Positions 46,561 through 59,807 are shown, numbered from the stretch's first letter. The stretch is DNA of 64,000 bases from Ascarosepion bandense (GCA_037127315.1 JBBBDQ010000192.1:3695001-3759000); one strand, 5' to 3'. The notes: generated by a model not told the origin, from the letters alone. A program made the numbers and translations.

Positions 46561-47985
46561 AGGTATTTTTAAATGAACAATTATACGCCATAACTTTACT
46601 CTTGATTGATTAATCATTATCAATTTACAGTAAAACAGTAATTAGATATCTATGGTAATTAATAATATTGTGTTTGGGTTCAAAGCTTCCCGCTAATAGA
46701 TATGATAAATTAAAAATATCGAGAAGGCTTAAGGATGGTTATTGATGAATTACAACAGGGACGATATCTAATTTGAACTCTTCGTTTTACTCAATGAAAT
46801 ATCAAGAAAAACACTTTTTTTGAAATTCCCCAACTATAGCTTAAGAGTTACTTTGAATAATTTGATAACAGAGAATATTTAATTCATCAATAAGATTTAG
46901 TTAAAATCAATATGTCTTATTTTATAGTACGGTCTTTAATTAAGAGTAGATTAGAAGAGAAAAGATCAAAAATACAAATGAATCATTTAGAAAAAATGGT
47001 TTAAAGCATATAACTAAATCTTCCAATAGCTTATGTGTAAACAGTGGGGACTTAAGAATCAACACTTTATGGTGACTCTCAGTTTTACGCCGTAATCAAC
47101 TATCCGATCGTATGTTACTGCTCTTTATGTGCGCTCTATTATAGAGAAACTAAACAAAAAGTTGCCGCGAGAAGTGGAAGAGGTTTTTCCTAGTCTACTG
47201 TTTAGGGCTTTTGTTTTATATTATTAACCTTGAAATTTTTTCAATTGTTTATCTATCAGAAGACAAATGGGTGACAAGAGATATTTTTCATTGGTTAAAA
47301 ATATCATCAATTGTTGAAAACATTTAAAATCGCAGCTGAAACTAGCTGAGAATGTTAATGCCGATCACTCATCACTTGTAAGATGACGTCAATGTATAAG
47401 GAAGAATAATAAAGCAGGAGTATGGATGACGTTACAACCGTGACCATAGAAGTTTGAACGCTTCAACTGAAAAAATAATTGAAAGAGAAAATTTTTCCTT
47501 ATAAGGTTTATACATTAGATTTAGTGCCACTGGATTTTCATTTGTATCAAACAACAAAGCACTTTTAAGCGCCAAAGTAAACGAAGGTTCCGAAACGTAA
47601 AGAACTTAATGTTTTTACGATGATACAAAAAACTTATAGCATACGTTATGGAATGAACACTATGTTGCATCACTTTTCAATGTTAGAACTACACTTTTAA
47701 AATATATTTCCTACTGGCGCCAGTGGTCTTCATTGCATGAGTATTTATTAAATTTAGCTTGATCTAGCACAAGATGCGGTGTGAATTGAACTCTCCGTAA
47801 TAACCATGGTTCTGTCCACGTCCCATTTTGCCGCAGGTAGCCCAGCAAACACACTGTTTCATATATATGGGTTCAAAGGATAAGGCAGTCCACTTCTATG
47901 GACACTTCTTTTTTGGGATGCATCAGGTGCCGAGGGTTATCACTAGCACACACTCTTTTAATAATTAAAAAAAAACTAAGTATAT
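46561..47985. other. AT-rich non-coding stretch
   Basis: Nothing recognised on either strand. ACTGGCGCCAGTGG at about 47712-47725 is a short palindromic site only. Confidence 0.55.
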
Positions 47986-48085
47986 TTTGGTATGGATACC
48001 CATTAAGAATCGAACTCATAACTCATGGCCAACAAGGCTACATTTTGTTATCACGCCGAGTAACTCCACACAAGAAATCATCCAT
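47986..48085 (-). mobile_element. Possible tRNA-derived SINE head
   Basis: On the minus strand, GGAGTTACTCGGCGTGATAA and, about 35 bases on, GAGTTATGAGTTCGATTC resemble tRNA A- and B-box regions with a plausible anticodon-arm segment between. The B-box match (GAGTTCGATTC) is good. The A box is weak. Confidence 0.4.
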
Positions 48086-49660
48086 ATATATTTGTCTAGA
48101 TATCTATGTGCGTCACATATAATCGATGTCACTTTATCAACAATATAAAAATTAATTTTAAATAATCTGCTTGCTTGTTTTTTCTCTCTATTGCTGTTTA
48201 TTAAAGCCTATCACTCTGCCATTATTCACGTTGTCTGTCTGTTTGTCTCACAGTTGATCTTTTCCACATTAGTTCCTTCTTATCTCTCCACCCTAAGATT
48301 CAACCTCCTTCCAATACGGCCTCCCATCATTTCCCATTGAAAAGTTAGCAACATTTTTCACTTTCATCGGCGCCATTTTGTTTTCAGTCCTGCTTTCATT
48401 TTTCTTCTCCTTATTTCTTGTCTTATCATTATCGTCAGTAATTTTATTTAAAAGCAGAATCAGTTCGCAAAAGGCGTTGGTTTTTATGCACACGTGCACG
48501 CACACATTACTGCCTTCAAGTCTGTATTCGCTGAGTTTAAATTTAACTTATTTTTCTTAAGGACGTGCATGGGATTTAAATTATCTCTTGTTCCTTTAGA
48601 TTAGGTCTAGTTCCATCAAACAATTATTTTGGTTTCTTTTTGTTAAAACATTGAGAAGTCAGTAATTTGTGATAGAACTGTTTAGTTAGTATTTTTCCGC
48701 CATAATTTATTACAGGCTGATTTGAGTCAAATTCGACTGCATAGTGATCGTGTGATTACTTCTTAGCAATAGCAATTGACTGACTGCCTTCAAGATTTTC
48801 ATTTTACACCATGACCTCTTAAAATATGTATTCTTTGATGTTAGGAGTGCTGTCGCTTGAAATAATTTCATTTGGTCTCAACTTATGGCTTTTACAAAAT
48901 TAGTTTCATATTTAACGCAATTAAAGACAATTCTTGTCATCAAAAGGTTAAATGACAACAAATCCTCTTTGTGCTTGGAGAAAGTTCAATCTAAAGTGAC
49001 AAAACGGAATCCAATACAGTGAAAAATGAATGATACCGAATTTCATAAGTTGTTCAATTCATGAAAAAATAAAAGACATTATTAACAAGAGGGAGCTTAT
49101 ATATACTTTCTATTTAGCTAAAAGCTTGACGTGTGCCTCTACAAATTTACGAAGATGTAAAATTCCATATATCGAATCTTGAACGGAATTAAGAATCTCA
49201 TGGGTGCTAAAACGTTCTCGACCCGAAGAAGAAATAATCTTTAAAAAATTACAAAAATCTCAGATGTTTGATTATTTGGCCAGATTTGAGGAAGTGTCGA
49301 AAGCCAATAACTCTCCAGTAACTACTACTATTTGTGTTTGATAATTTTTTTTAATGAATTTTGCAAAATTTGTTGGCTAACAAATATATATATATAATAT
49401 TTGACTCATCACAAATGATGTCAGTGTCTGTTTTGTTCATTAGAGAAGCCAGATGTATCAGTGTGTTAACGCGAGAGATGTCCTCCTAGCCGATAATTGC
49501 AGATCCCCGCATTCACTAGATGTTAGTGGTCCCTCTCAAAATGTAAACACGTGGTTGCACCAGATACGTCCAGAACATGCATAGGTGAGATAAACAGAAT
49601 AGATAAGGACATACCACGAAGGGAAGAAAGAGAGAGATTTTTACATTCTTACCTGGGTGT

Positions 49661-49665
<5 letters not shown>
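48086..49665. other. AT-rich non-coding stretch
   Basis: No gene recognised. A short TA run is at about 49383-49397. Confidence 0.55.
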
Positions 49666-49717
<52 letters not shown>

Positions 49718-49718
49718 A

Positions 49719-49767
<49 letters not shown>
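49666..49767. repeat. Compound microsatellite (CT)n(GT)n(TA)n
   Basis: CT run about 49667-49706, GT run about 49707-49718, TA run about 49722-49767. Flanking frames spelling SLSLS or RERER are artefacts. Confidence 0.95.
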
Positions 49768-49771
<4 letters not shown>

Positions 49772-51250
49772 CGCAAATGCATAAACATTTTTAACGGTCT
49801 GACAATTAAAAATTTCACAGAGCATTAAGTTGTCGATATATACCTTAAATGACTTCAACATCAGTTTAATTGGTAACTTTTTAATTATAAATTTTTCAAA
49901 ACAACTTTTTTGACGGATTAGGACCCTTAACAAAATGCTAATGACTTTACCCGGCGACATATTTTTGTGGTTTTGTTCGTCCGAGCGGTATTTTCCCGCT
50001 TTCATCAGCCATTTCTTTCTCGCTCTCTTTTTCTCCCTCATTTTTCTCCCTCTTCTCACTTTTTCTATCTCCTCCTCCTCCTTCCTTCATTTTATAACAG
50101 GCGCAAAATGCAATTATCGGTTCAACACAGAAAACCATTTACCTAAAAATATAAAAAAAATTAAATCTAAAAATAATGACCAAAACTTAGCGAATTAGAA
50201 ACGAGGGAAAAATTTCCGAAAAGCGTTCAAAGAATAATTTTCAATTTTATTTTTTAAAATATAATTTTTCATTTGTGATTTTTTTTATTTTTTATCTTGG
50301 GATATTTGCATTTTAAAACTTACTCTGTTTTTGCGGTATTTTTTACTTTTAGTTTAGAACTATTCTTCTCTTTAAATTCATTCAGTTTTCTTTTTTAGAT
50401 TTTTCAATATTTATTTGGCTTTATGTTTACTTTTTATACATTATAATAATATTTGTTTTTGCTATGAATATAAGCTTGATTTTCTTCTAAAATTTTCTTT
50501 ATTAATTTAAAAATATGCAGTCATTTTTTATGAAAGTTTTGTTTGTTTTGATCAGGATTTTAGAGTAAATTTTAAACTTTTAATTTTGTCTTTTGTTTTA
50601 ATACTTGAGATTTTTATTATCGTTTTTATTTAGATTTTTCCATTTGTTTTTAATATTCTGTTTACTTATTTATTAGTTTCATTTATTTTTCGAAATCTCT
50701 GCAGATTTCACAGCCACTGCATTGCCTTTCCTAAAAATAGCAGGAGCGGCTGGATACAATCAATGTTTCAATCTGCACACACGCGTCTGTAAAATGACAT
50801 ACATGTACAGTGATCGTCAATCATGCATATGCATGATTGACAATGAGGGGATGGCGCTGTGGTGACGAAACTGTATTTAGTGCTTCAAGCAATTTTATTT
50901 CATGTATTTGGAAATCAGAAGTCTTGCGTGTTGCAAATACAATTCAAGTCTTTGAAGGTTGAGAATTAACGTATACATTTTTGTAAAACTCATATTTTAA
51001 TTCTATAATAGTCGTCAATGGATTTTGAGCGATTTATATCAAAAGTATCATAGCATTAATAGAAACTAATGAAGAAAACGAGATTTTACCTGCATTATTT
51101 TGTTATTGTAAAATAGAGACTAAATGGTAGGCAGATTTTTAAATTATTTTTTAGGTAAGATTATTTTCTTAAATTCTTAGCGATAATGACTTTAGTTTTA
51201 GCTTTTATCTATAGGATAATATTTAACATTCTCTATGAAATGTTGATTTC
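49768..51250. other. AT-rich non-coding stretch with one palindrome
   Basis: No gene recognised. A perfect 26-bp palindrome is at 50816-50841. Confidence 0.55.
50816..50841. repeat. Perfect 26-bp palindrome
   Basis: The half-site GTCAATCATGCAT is followed directly by its reverse complement. Confidence 0.95.
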
Positions 51251-51358
51251 TTATTCATGCCAGAGAGAGGAATCGTCTTATTCATGCCAGAGAGAGGAAT
51301 CGTTTTATTCATGCCAGAGAGAGGAATCGTCTTATTCATGCCAGAGAGAGAAATCGTC
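51251..51358. repeat. 27-bp minisatellite, four units
   Basis: Units 51251-51277, 51278-51304, 51305-51331 and 51332-51358, each containing TTATTCATGCCAGAGAGAGG. They differ at two positions. The length is a multiple of three, so one frame repeats SYSCQREES, but no gene context supports coding. Confidence 0.95.
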
Positions 51359-51452
51359 TTCCTTCGAATACAATACGAAATTATTCTGTAAAACAAAATT
51401 AACTTGTTTATATAACGTTAGAGAAACTGATTTTTGATAAAAGTTAGTCCCA

Positions 51453-51457
<5 letters not shown>

Positions 51458-51502
<45 letters not shown>
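51458..51502. repeat. (TA)n microsatellite
   Basis: About 22 TA units. Confidence 0.95.
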
Positions 51503-51503
<1 letters not shown>

Positions 51504-51602
51504 GTGAGTAAGAGTAAAAATAAATGGAATAAAAATCCATACTTCCTAGCATTTCCTAGCATTTATTTTTTAAAAAGTGTTCAATACAAAATAGAGCAAT
51601 AT

Positions 51603-51693
51603 ATTATTGTAATATGTTCATTATAAGTGGTTATAATAAAAACATTGCGTAAAATGTTTTATTATAACCATTTATAATAAAAATATTACAATA

Positions 51694-51695
<2 letters not shown>
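51603..51695. repeat. Foldback (MITE-like) inverted repeat
   Basis: Arms of about 44 bp (51603-51646 and 51652-51695) with a few mismatches and a 5-base loop. The outer ends are ATTATTGTAATAT and ATATTACAATAAT. A GT run starts at once on its right. Confidence 0.85.

Positions 51696-51760
<65 letters not shown>
51696..51760. repeat. (GT)n microsatellite
   Basis: About 32 GT units. Confidence 0.95.
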
Positions 51761-51762
<2 letters not shown>

Positions 51763-52160
51763 GATAATGAGACAAAGCGGACACGTTTCGCCGAAAAAAT
51801 TTTACGTTCTTATGTTGGCGTCATCAACTAAAATAAAAAAAGACAAAACTGTGCGTTGGGAGAATGTTTTGGGATCTCTGAAGATAATTAGGTTGTCATT
51901 AAATCACATTAATTACTCTAGTTTATCCTTTCCTTACTTGAAACTTGTAAAGAGTCTGTATGTCTCTGCGCTAGTGTTTTTTTTGTTTTTTTTTATCTAT
52001 GTCTGTATCAGAAATGTATTGTAGGATTTATTATTTTTTGTACGCATATATATCTACAAATGCATACACACATACATACATAAATACATACGCGCACATA
52101 ATACATATCCTCTCAGACATAAACATATATTAATGGCGTTTTTTTATTTTTCATACTTGT
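51761..52160. other. Non-coding stretch
   Basis: Nothing recognised. ATACA-type simple sequence lies at 52060-52100. Confidence 0.55.
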
Positions 52161-52224
<64 letters not shown>

Positions 52225-52402
52225 GCCCCTTGATATATACTTGTGCTGTCATATACATATAGTTTTTTAATGTATATATATACATGTATACAAATATTCA
52301 TACATATCACTATTTATATATATACCCGTATGCAGCCATAGGTGTATATTTGTGCCTTCATATACTTTTGCGCGAACACACACACGTACACACATATCCA
52401 CT

Positions 52403-52466
<64 letters not shown>
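52161..52466. repeat. (CA)n and (TA)n microsatellites
   Basis: CA run about 52161-52210, TA run 52211-52224, and a second TA run about 52408-52466. Confidence 0.95.
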
Positions 52467-52472
<6 letters not shown>

Positions 52473-52741
52473 CGTTAAAACATGTGTAAACTACAAAATT
52501 GTACATTTCATTTCGACATTGAAAAACAATGTCTCATTAGTTAGTTAACAATGATGGTAATAAACGTTTTACTTAAAAAGTATTTTAAGAAAAACACTTC
52601 CCATTATTTTTGCTATTTTTTTTCGTGCAAGGTAAGTAAAATTATATTAAATAAAGAGAAAGAAAGAGAAAGAAAAGACCAGAAAATAAAATGAGAAGTC
52701 AAGAAAAGAAAAAAGAAAGAGGGAAAGGAAAGATACAGAAG

Positions 52742-52748
<7 letters not shown>

Positions 52749-52792
<44 letters not shown>
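52749..52792. repeat. (TA)n microsatellite
   Basis: About 22 TA units preceded by a purine-rich stretch (52650-52745). Confidence 0.95.
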
Positions 52793-52794
<2 letters not shown>

Positions 52795-53643
52795 TAGTAC
52801 TTGGTTAAAACTACTTACAGTAATTATCGAGTGCAATAAAAATACTTAAGGCAATAAATAGATAAAGTAACATAAAATAGATCATATAGTTAAAGTAAAT
52901 TATCACGACAATAAGGTTTATACTATAAGAGGTTTACAATTGTTATAGTTTCATAGCTTAGATTTAGTAATACTAGCAGTATTGTAAGGTTACTTCTTTA
53001 ATATGTTTAAAATTTACTGTAGTTTCATGCCTTTGATTTAGTTATATATCACTTTTCATGTACTTTATAATTTCTATTTTCTCTTGTAGACAGAAGAAAC
53101 ATGGTTCGTTCACTGATCTAGAGATTCTAGCTTTTTGAGAATTTTCCATTTAACTTCAGGTGTCTTATTCTCCTCTTAATCTAAAACATATTTAGAAAGT
53201 GATGAGATCGAGCATATACAGACAAGTGAATTAGTTAAACACTTGTTTGATAAAGGGCATTGGTCGTGATTTCTACAACTGCAATTTAAAAGGATTTGTT
53301 GAATTAATGCTGTTATTGCTATATAATTTCAATATTTTATTGTTATATAATTGAATTATATTTTTAAAATTATTAATGCAACTATAACTAAGTTTTAGAG
53401 TGTTGCGATTGAAAATTTTACATAAAATATTATTTTTAGGAAAATGTTTATCAATTAATTTAAGAAATGTACCAGTTTAATAATAACCAATTGATTTTTC
53501 TGTTCCTATTTTTCTTTCTAGAACAACTATATTTTTCCACAAAACTAATCACAAAAGATCTAAACCCACTATCCCTAAGAACTTTGTCGTAAATAGGTTT
53601 ATGTATTTTTAATATTTCTTTGTTAGAGGAGTATAAGTTTATG
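52793..53643. other. AT-rich non-coding stretch
   Basis: Nothing recognised. Confidence 0.55.
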
Positions 53644-54379
<736 letters not shown>

Positions 54380-54415
54380 GTATATGTTTAGAAAATTATT
54401 TGCTGCCTCGATACA

Positions 54416-54418
<3 letters not shown>

Positions 54419-54461
<43 letters not shown>
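54419..54461. repeat. (TA)n microsatellite
   Basis: About 21 TA units, 40 bp right of the inverted repeat. Confidence 0.95.
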
Positions 54462-54464
<3 letters not shown>

Positions 54465-55224
54465 CAAAAAATAAAACATAAATTTTTATGTTTGGTCATT
54501 TGGGAATTTTTCGGGCTGATAACTTACCAGCACCCTGTCAAGCCCCGTTTTCACTTCTTACCACTTTTTTCCTGCTTTATGTTGACGAAGACAAGAAAAT
54601 TTGGATTTTTTTTTTTTTTTTAATAAACAAGCATAATAGAGGTAAACGAAAGCAAAGAATGTCGCGGCGATTGAAGAGTTGTTTGAGGGAAAAAGAATTA
54701 AAATAAAAAAATCTTTTAAAGAAAACGTAAACCAAAAAGAGACACCAACTGATTTTACGATATTTCAAAAATGTTAATTATGAAAAGTATTTTATTAAAA
54801 TTATCTTAAAATAATTGATACTAAGAATGTTGCCCATATAAAGAATGGAAAGAGGTTGTGGGAAGTGTGGAAGGAGGCGAACAATGAAGGTTCAGTAACA
54901 TTTTCATTGAGACATATTTTTCTTTCTTTTAAAAATAAAGAGACCGAGTGGTTTATCTGAAATACTGATTTTTGTTTGCATTTTTGTTTTATTGTATAAG
55001 GCATTTCAGAACGCCGGATTTGGCTTGGCTTGCTTGAGTTTATAGCTTGATTTTGAAATTGAAAATTCTTCTTTTCTCCTTTCCGTATTAAATTAGAATT
55101 TGAAATCATTTTCTAAAATTTTCTTCGTTACGAAGATGTGAAAAATTGAATAATTATTTTTCAAATGGTCAAACTGTTTGTCACAACGACATTTTCCTCT
55201 GTATGCTTCCAAAGGTTTTATCTG

Positions 55225-55228
<4 letters not shown>
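54462..55228. other. AT-rich non-coding stretch
   Basis: Nothing recognised. A T-run is at about 54609-54621. Confidence 0.55.
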
Positions 55229-55285
<57 letters not shown>

Positions 55286-55286
55286 A
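55229..55286. repeat. (TC)n microsatellite
   Basis: About 28 TC units with one G interruption. Confidence 0.95.
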
Positions 55287-55561
55287 ACAGCGTTAGATTG
55301 AAATTTCTGATTACAATGTATTTACGCATACACTAAAAAAGTTCTTAATAATCTTACTATTTGGTCAGGGTTAACAGATACTAGCATGGATTCATTTTTA
55401 AGTCATGAGGAAATTACTGACCAATATATTTTTACAATTAATACTTAATATTAATAATTTAAAAGAAAAAAAAACAACAAAATAATAAAGTAGAAAAATA
55501 CAAAAAACGTGTGCGTGTATATATATATGCCCATATATGTACGTATGCGTGCGTACATGCT

Positions 55562-55564
<3 letters not shown>

Positions 55565-55612
<48 letters not shown>
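55565..55612. repeat. (TA)n microsatellite at the PLE 5' edge
   Basis: About 23 TA units that abut the Penelope-like coding remnant. Confidence 0.95.
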
Positions 55613-55613
<1 letters not shown>

Positions 55614-55614
<1 letters not shown>

Positions 55615-57480
55615 AGACTCACATGTTTGATTTAATGAAAAAAATCAAGTTTAGAAAACAACATAATCAATTCCAGTCTCTTCTCAAAAGGGACATTAAA
55701 AAGGACAGAAACTCTAATAAAATGTGGATAAACGCTGATAAGTCGAGTAATATATATAAAATAGAACCATCTGAATACCATAAACTCATTCTTAAGAAAA
55801 TTTCCAGTACTTATAAAAAAGATAATAATGAATATATATTGTCCACAATTAATAAGAAAACTGCTGTATTGGCAAATAAACTAGATATCGCGAATAGAAT
55901 GGAAAAGATCCAAACAAAAAACGCGTATTTACTTTTTAAGGACCACAAACCAAATTTTGAGAATATCCTGCAAACTCTAAAACTAAATTAGGTTTAGTTT
56001 CTAGTAATATAATTAAGAAGAATGTAGCATCAATACATGAAAATCTCAATTCCAATTCACGAAAAGATTCTTCTGATGCCATAACATGGTTCCAAAACAT
56101 TCCGAATAAGGAAAAGGCCTCATTTTTACAATTTGACTTTTATCCTTCCATTTCGTACAATTTATTAGTTAATAGTTTAAACTATGCTAGAAACTTCACA
56201 GATATTTCTAATAATGAAATGGATATCATTTTAACTTCTAGAAAATCTCTACTAGTATATAATGACTCTACTTGGACTAAAAATATTAGCAATAATTTTG
56301 ATGTCCTAATGGGGGCTTATGATTCAGCTCAAATCGCAGATCTGATAGGGATATATATATATTATATACTCTCGGTAGAATTGTTGAGCCCAATAAAGTA
56401 GGTATCTACCGGGACGATGGTCTTATCATTATCCCTGACTGTAATAGTTCCCTGACATCAAGAATTTCTAAAAGCAAAAATGTTATTAGATCTTTTAAAA
56501 TGCTGGGCTTCAAAACCAAAATTTCATCTAATCTCAAGATCATTAATTTTTTTTAGATATTCGCTTTAACCTATCCAAAAATACATTTAAACCGTATCAA
56601 AAAAGTAATCAATCCTCTATTTATATTAATGTTAACTGTAATAATCCTAAATCTCTCAAAAACAAATTCCCAAAACAGTCAAAATTAGAATTAATAAGTT
56701 ATCTTCTAATAAGGAAATATTCGATGAGAATAAAACAATATACAATGAAGTCCTAAAGAAGAGTGATTTTAAAGGTGAAATATTATACGAAGAAAAATTG
56801 AAAGACAAAACTAGAAACAAAAGTAAATTTAGAAAAAGAAAAATAATATGGTTCAACACTCCTTTCTGCAAGTTGTCCCATGTAGACATAGGTAAATACT
56901 TTTTAAATTTAGTTAGCAAACACTTCCACCAACACCACCCCTTAAGTAAATTATTCAATAGAAAAACTCTTAAAATTAGTTATTCTACCACAAAAAAACC
57001 CCCAAAAAACATGCAAAACATAATTAATTCATATAATAACAAATTACTTAGAAACTTCTTTAGCAAATCTTTGGTAGACAAACCTTCCTGTAATTACATA
57101 AATAAGACAACTTGTCCAGTTGATGGTGTCATTCCGAAAAACTATCTATCAAGCCACTATTTGTCCAGTGGAGGACCCCAACAATAAAAAAAGTTTATAT
57201 AGGGATATCTGCAGGTAGTTGGAAGCAGAGACTGTACAACCACAGACAATCTTTTTCCAGCGCCTCATTGAAACATCAAACTGCCCTATCTAAGCAATAT
57301 TGGAATATTAAAGACGGAGGATTTACCCCACTGGTCAGATAGAGGATTGCGAAATACGCAAATACTACCAACAATTTCAGGGATAGGTGCAATTTATGTC
57401 TGGAGGAACAATTGATGATTATAAAATATACTAATTCTAAGGAACTACTTAATCAGCGGAATTAATATTTAAATGTAGAC
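55614..57480 (+). pseudogene. Penelope-like element RT with GIY-YIG remnant
   Basis: The open start (to 55991) contains a KMWINADKSSNIYKIE-like block and the conserved LFKDHKPNFEN block (about 55932-55964). After frame changes the palm follows: QFDFYPSIS at about 56130-56156 (shorter by about three residues than the usual FDxxxFYPSI form), SRKSLLVYND, VLMGAYDSAQIADLIG and the catalytic YRDDG at 56407-56421. A FRKRKIIWFNTPFC block and a CNYINKTTCP Cys motif precede the endonuclease. That part reads YIG at 57196-57204, an R...NHRQSF stretch near 57215-57255, and CNLCLEEQLMI near 57390-57420. The RT-to-GIY-YIG order is that of EN(+) Penelope-like elements, in which RT extends from a nicked target. 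Many frameshifts make it dead. The family assignment is from motif recognition. Confidence 0.75.
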
Positions 57481-57803
57481 ACAAAAATAGATATAAAATA
57501 GTCTAGATAAATCCTGATTGTGATTTGAATTGGTGTAAATTATATTAATTTACATTAATTTAATTTTAAAAAGTGTTTATTTTGAAAAATTCTGGAATGT
57601 GCTACTAATGTCAATTTATAGCAAAGGTTGTTTTGATTTTTGAAATTTTTGTTATTTTAAATTTTTTTGTTTTTTACTTTTATTTTTATAATTATCATAT
57701 TTATAGGCATTTTTTAAGTTTCTTTTTATTCTCGTTCTTTATAGAATGAGTATTATTATTATTACTATCATTATTACTATTATTAACATTTGATAGAAAT
57801 TTT

Positions 57804-57856
<53 letters not shown>

Positions 57857-58636
57857 TATTATTACGAATTTTTATTTTCTATTATTATAATTCTTTTATA
57901 ATTTTTTTTATTGTCTATTATTAGCATTATCATTATTTAAGGGTTTTTTAAAGACATATTTTAATTTTTTATTTAGTTTTTCTTACTAGGAATTATTATT
58001 TTAACTTTATTTAAAATAAATTACTACTGGTGGTTATATTGTAATTTTTATTAGGATGTATGATTTATGATTTATTTTTCACCGCAAATATACCCTATAA
58101 TCGATATATTTGAATTTAAGAGGAAATCCCATGTCGCGTTTCTAAGAATGAATATTAATATAATAGACGTAGATTTGATATAGGAAGTTTATTTCAAATC
58201 AATTTAAATTCTTTTCTATTTTGTTCTAATTGTTTATCTCTTTCTTTTATTTTTCTTCCTCCCTCTTTTTAGGTTTATCTTTCTAACGTTTCATTTTTAT
58301 TTTTTAATGATTTAATTATTTTAACTGAATTTTTAAAAGATTAATAGGAGGTTTTGGGATACTAGTAAGAGTAGTTATTTTTTCAAATTGTATTGAAATT
58401 ATGTTGCACAATTTAATTTTGTACCGTAAATATATCCCATTATATTTTAAATTAAATTCTAATGTTAAATTTTTACATGAATGTTAATATCATATTACAG
58501 CTAAATTTTCCACGTCAGGTTAATATTACTTTACAGCAAAGGACTTTTATATTTTTTAATTTTTTAAATTTTTTTCTAATTATTATATTTATAGGTATTT
58601 TTGTAATTTTTTTGTCTTCTTTTGTGATAGAATGAA

Positions 58637-58681
<45 letters not shown>

Positions 58682-58815
58682 ATCTTAGAGAAATTTGGCT
58701 TGATACATACATGTATATATAAATACATATGTATATAAATACATATATTTATATAAGTGTATGTGCATATATGTATGTATACATATATTTGTTATCTCTT
58801 TATTGTTTTATTTGT

Positions 58816-58856
<41 letters not shown>

Positions 58857-58858
58857 TT
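57481..58858. other. AT-rich stretch with (CA)n, (ATT)n and (TAA)n runs
   Basis: No gene recognised. CA run about 57809-57851, ATT run about 58638-58680 and TAA run about 58817-58853. Confidence 0.7.
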
Positions 58859-59066
58859 TTATTAAGTACAGCCCACACACTAAGGAAAACTTTATCTATG
58901 TAATGCTAGGGATGATAGGGAAGATAGAAAAAACATGAAATGGAGTCATAACAGCACGCCACGACCTGCCTTAGGTCTCCCCGCAGACTTGGTTGGTAGT
59001 GAGACCAAAGCAGAAATCGAAATATGATGAAAAATGACATAATAATAATAATAATAATAATAATAA
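58859..59066 (+). mobile_element. R4/Dong-type LINE, 3'-end-only copy in TAA
   Basis: Contains only the last codons (LSTAHTLRKTLSM then stop) and the 3' UTR of the LINE family, ending at about 59038 in (TAA)n. TAA also stands directly on its left, so it is a severely truncated insertion in a TAA run. Confidence 0.9.
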
Positions 59067-59585
59067 GGCTGTTCTGTGCTTGCCCCAAACGAATATAAAA
59101 ATCGCCACGATAGAGTTGGGCAATATTTACATTGGGCAATGTGCAAACATTATGGAAAAGCTGTAAACAAACACTGGTATGAGCATCATCCAGCACCGGT
59201 TACAGAAATAGAAGATGTAACCATTCTGTGGGATTACACCATCTACACAGACAGAAAAATTGAAGCAAACAGGCCAGACATTATTGTTAAAAACCAGAAG
59301 GAGAAAACTTGTCTATTAATTGATATGGCTTGTCCAGCGGATTGTAACATAGCAACCAAGGAATTTGAAAAACTGTCAAAATATAAAGACCTGGAAATTG
59401 AAATAGAAAAAATGTGGAAATTGAAAACAAGAGTTGTGCCAGTGATAGTAGGTGCACTTGGAATGATAAAAAATGGAACAAAACAACACATTGAAAGAAT
59501 CCCTGGAAACCCCAGCTTAAGAGATATACAAAAAATTGTCTTATTAAGTACAGCCCACACACTAAGGAAAACGTTATCTATGTAA
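59067..59585 (+). CDS. C-terminal endonuclease fragment of the LINE
   Basis: An open frame from the truncation point to TAA at 59583-59585. It keeps the complete RPDIIV...CLLIDMACP core of the restriction-like endonuclease and the C-terminal tail, but lacks the RT and most of the CCHC knuckle. Only a few codons differ from the copy at 33 kb (for example K/N and A/T changes). No start codon or promoter is apparent, so expression is unlikely. Confidence 0.8.
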   Translation, partial: GCSVLAPNEYKNRHDRVGQYLHWAMCKHYGKAVNKHWYEHHPAPVTEIEDVTILWDYTIYTDRKIEANRPDIIVKNQKEKTCLLIDMACPADCNIATKEFEKLSKYKDLEIEIEKMWKLKTRVVPVIVGALGMIKNGTKQHIERIPGNPSLRDIQKIVLLSTAHTLRKTLSM

Positions 59586-59719
59586 TGCTGGGGATGATAG
59601 GGAAGACAGAAAAACATGAAATGGAGTCATAACAACACGCCACTACCTGCCTTAGGTCTCCCCGCAGACTTGGTTGGTAGTGAGACCAATGCAGAAATCG
59701 AACTATGATGAAAAATGAC

Positions 59720-59802
<83 letters not shown>

Positions 59803-59807
59803 AAGAA
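59067..59807 (+). mobile_element. R4/Dong-type LINE, truncated copy nested in the previous tail
   Basis: Begins inside the coding part right after the TAA tail of the preceding copy. It includes the last 172 or so codons (open to the stop at 59585) and the 3' UTR, then (TAA)n at about 59720-59773 that turns into (AGA)n to about 59807. Nearly identical to 33322-33967. Confidence 0.9.

Noticed and set aside
49516..50059. Open frames with IYIYIY, RERERE or HTHT runs across microsatellites
   Set aside because: Artefacts of dinucleotide runs, seen on both strands and in several frames.
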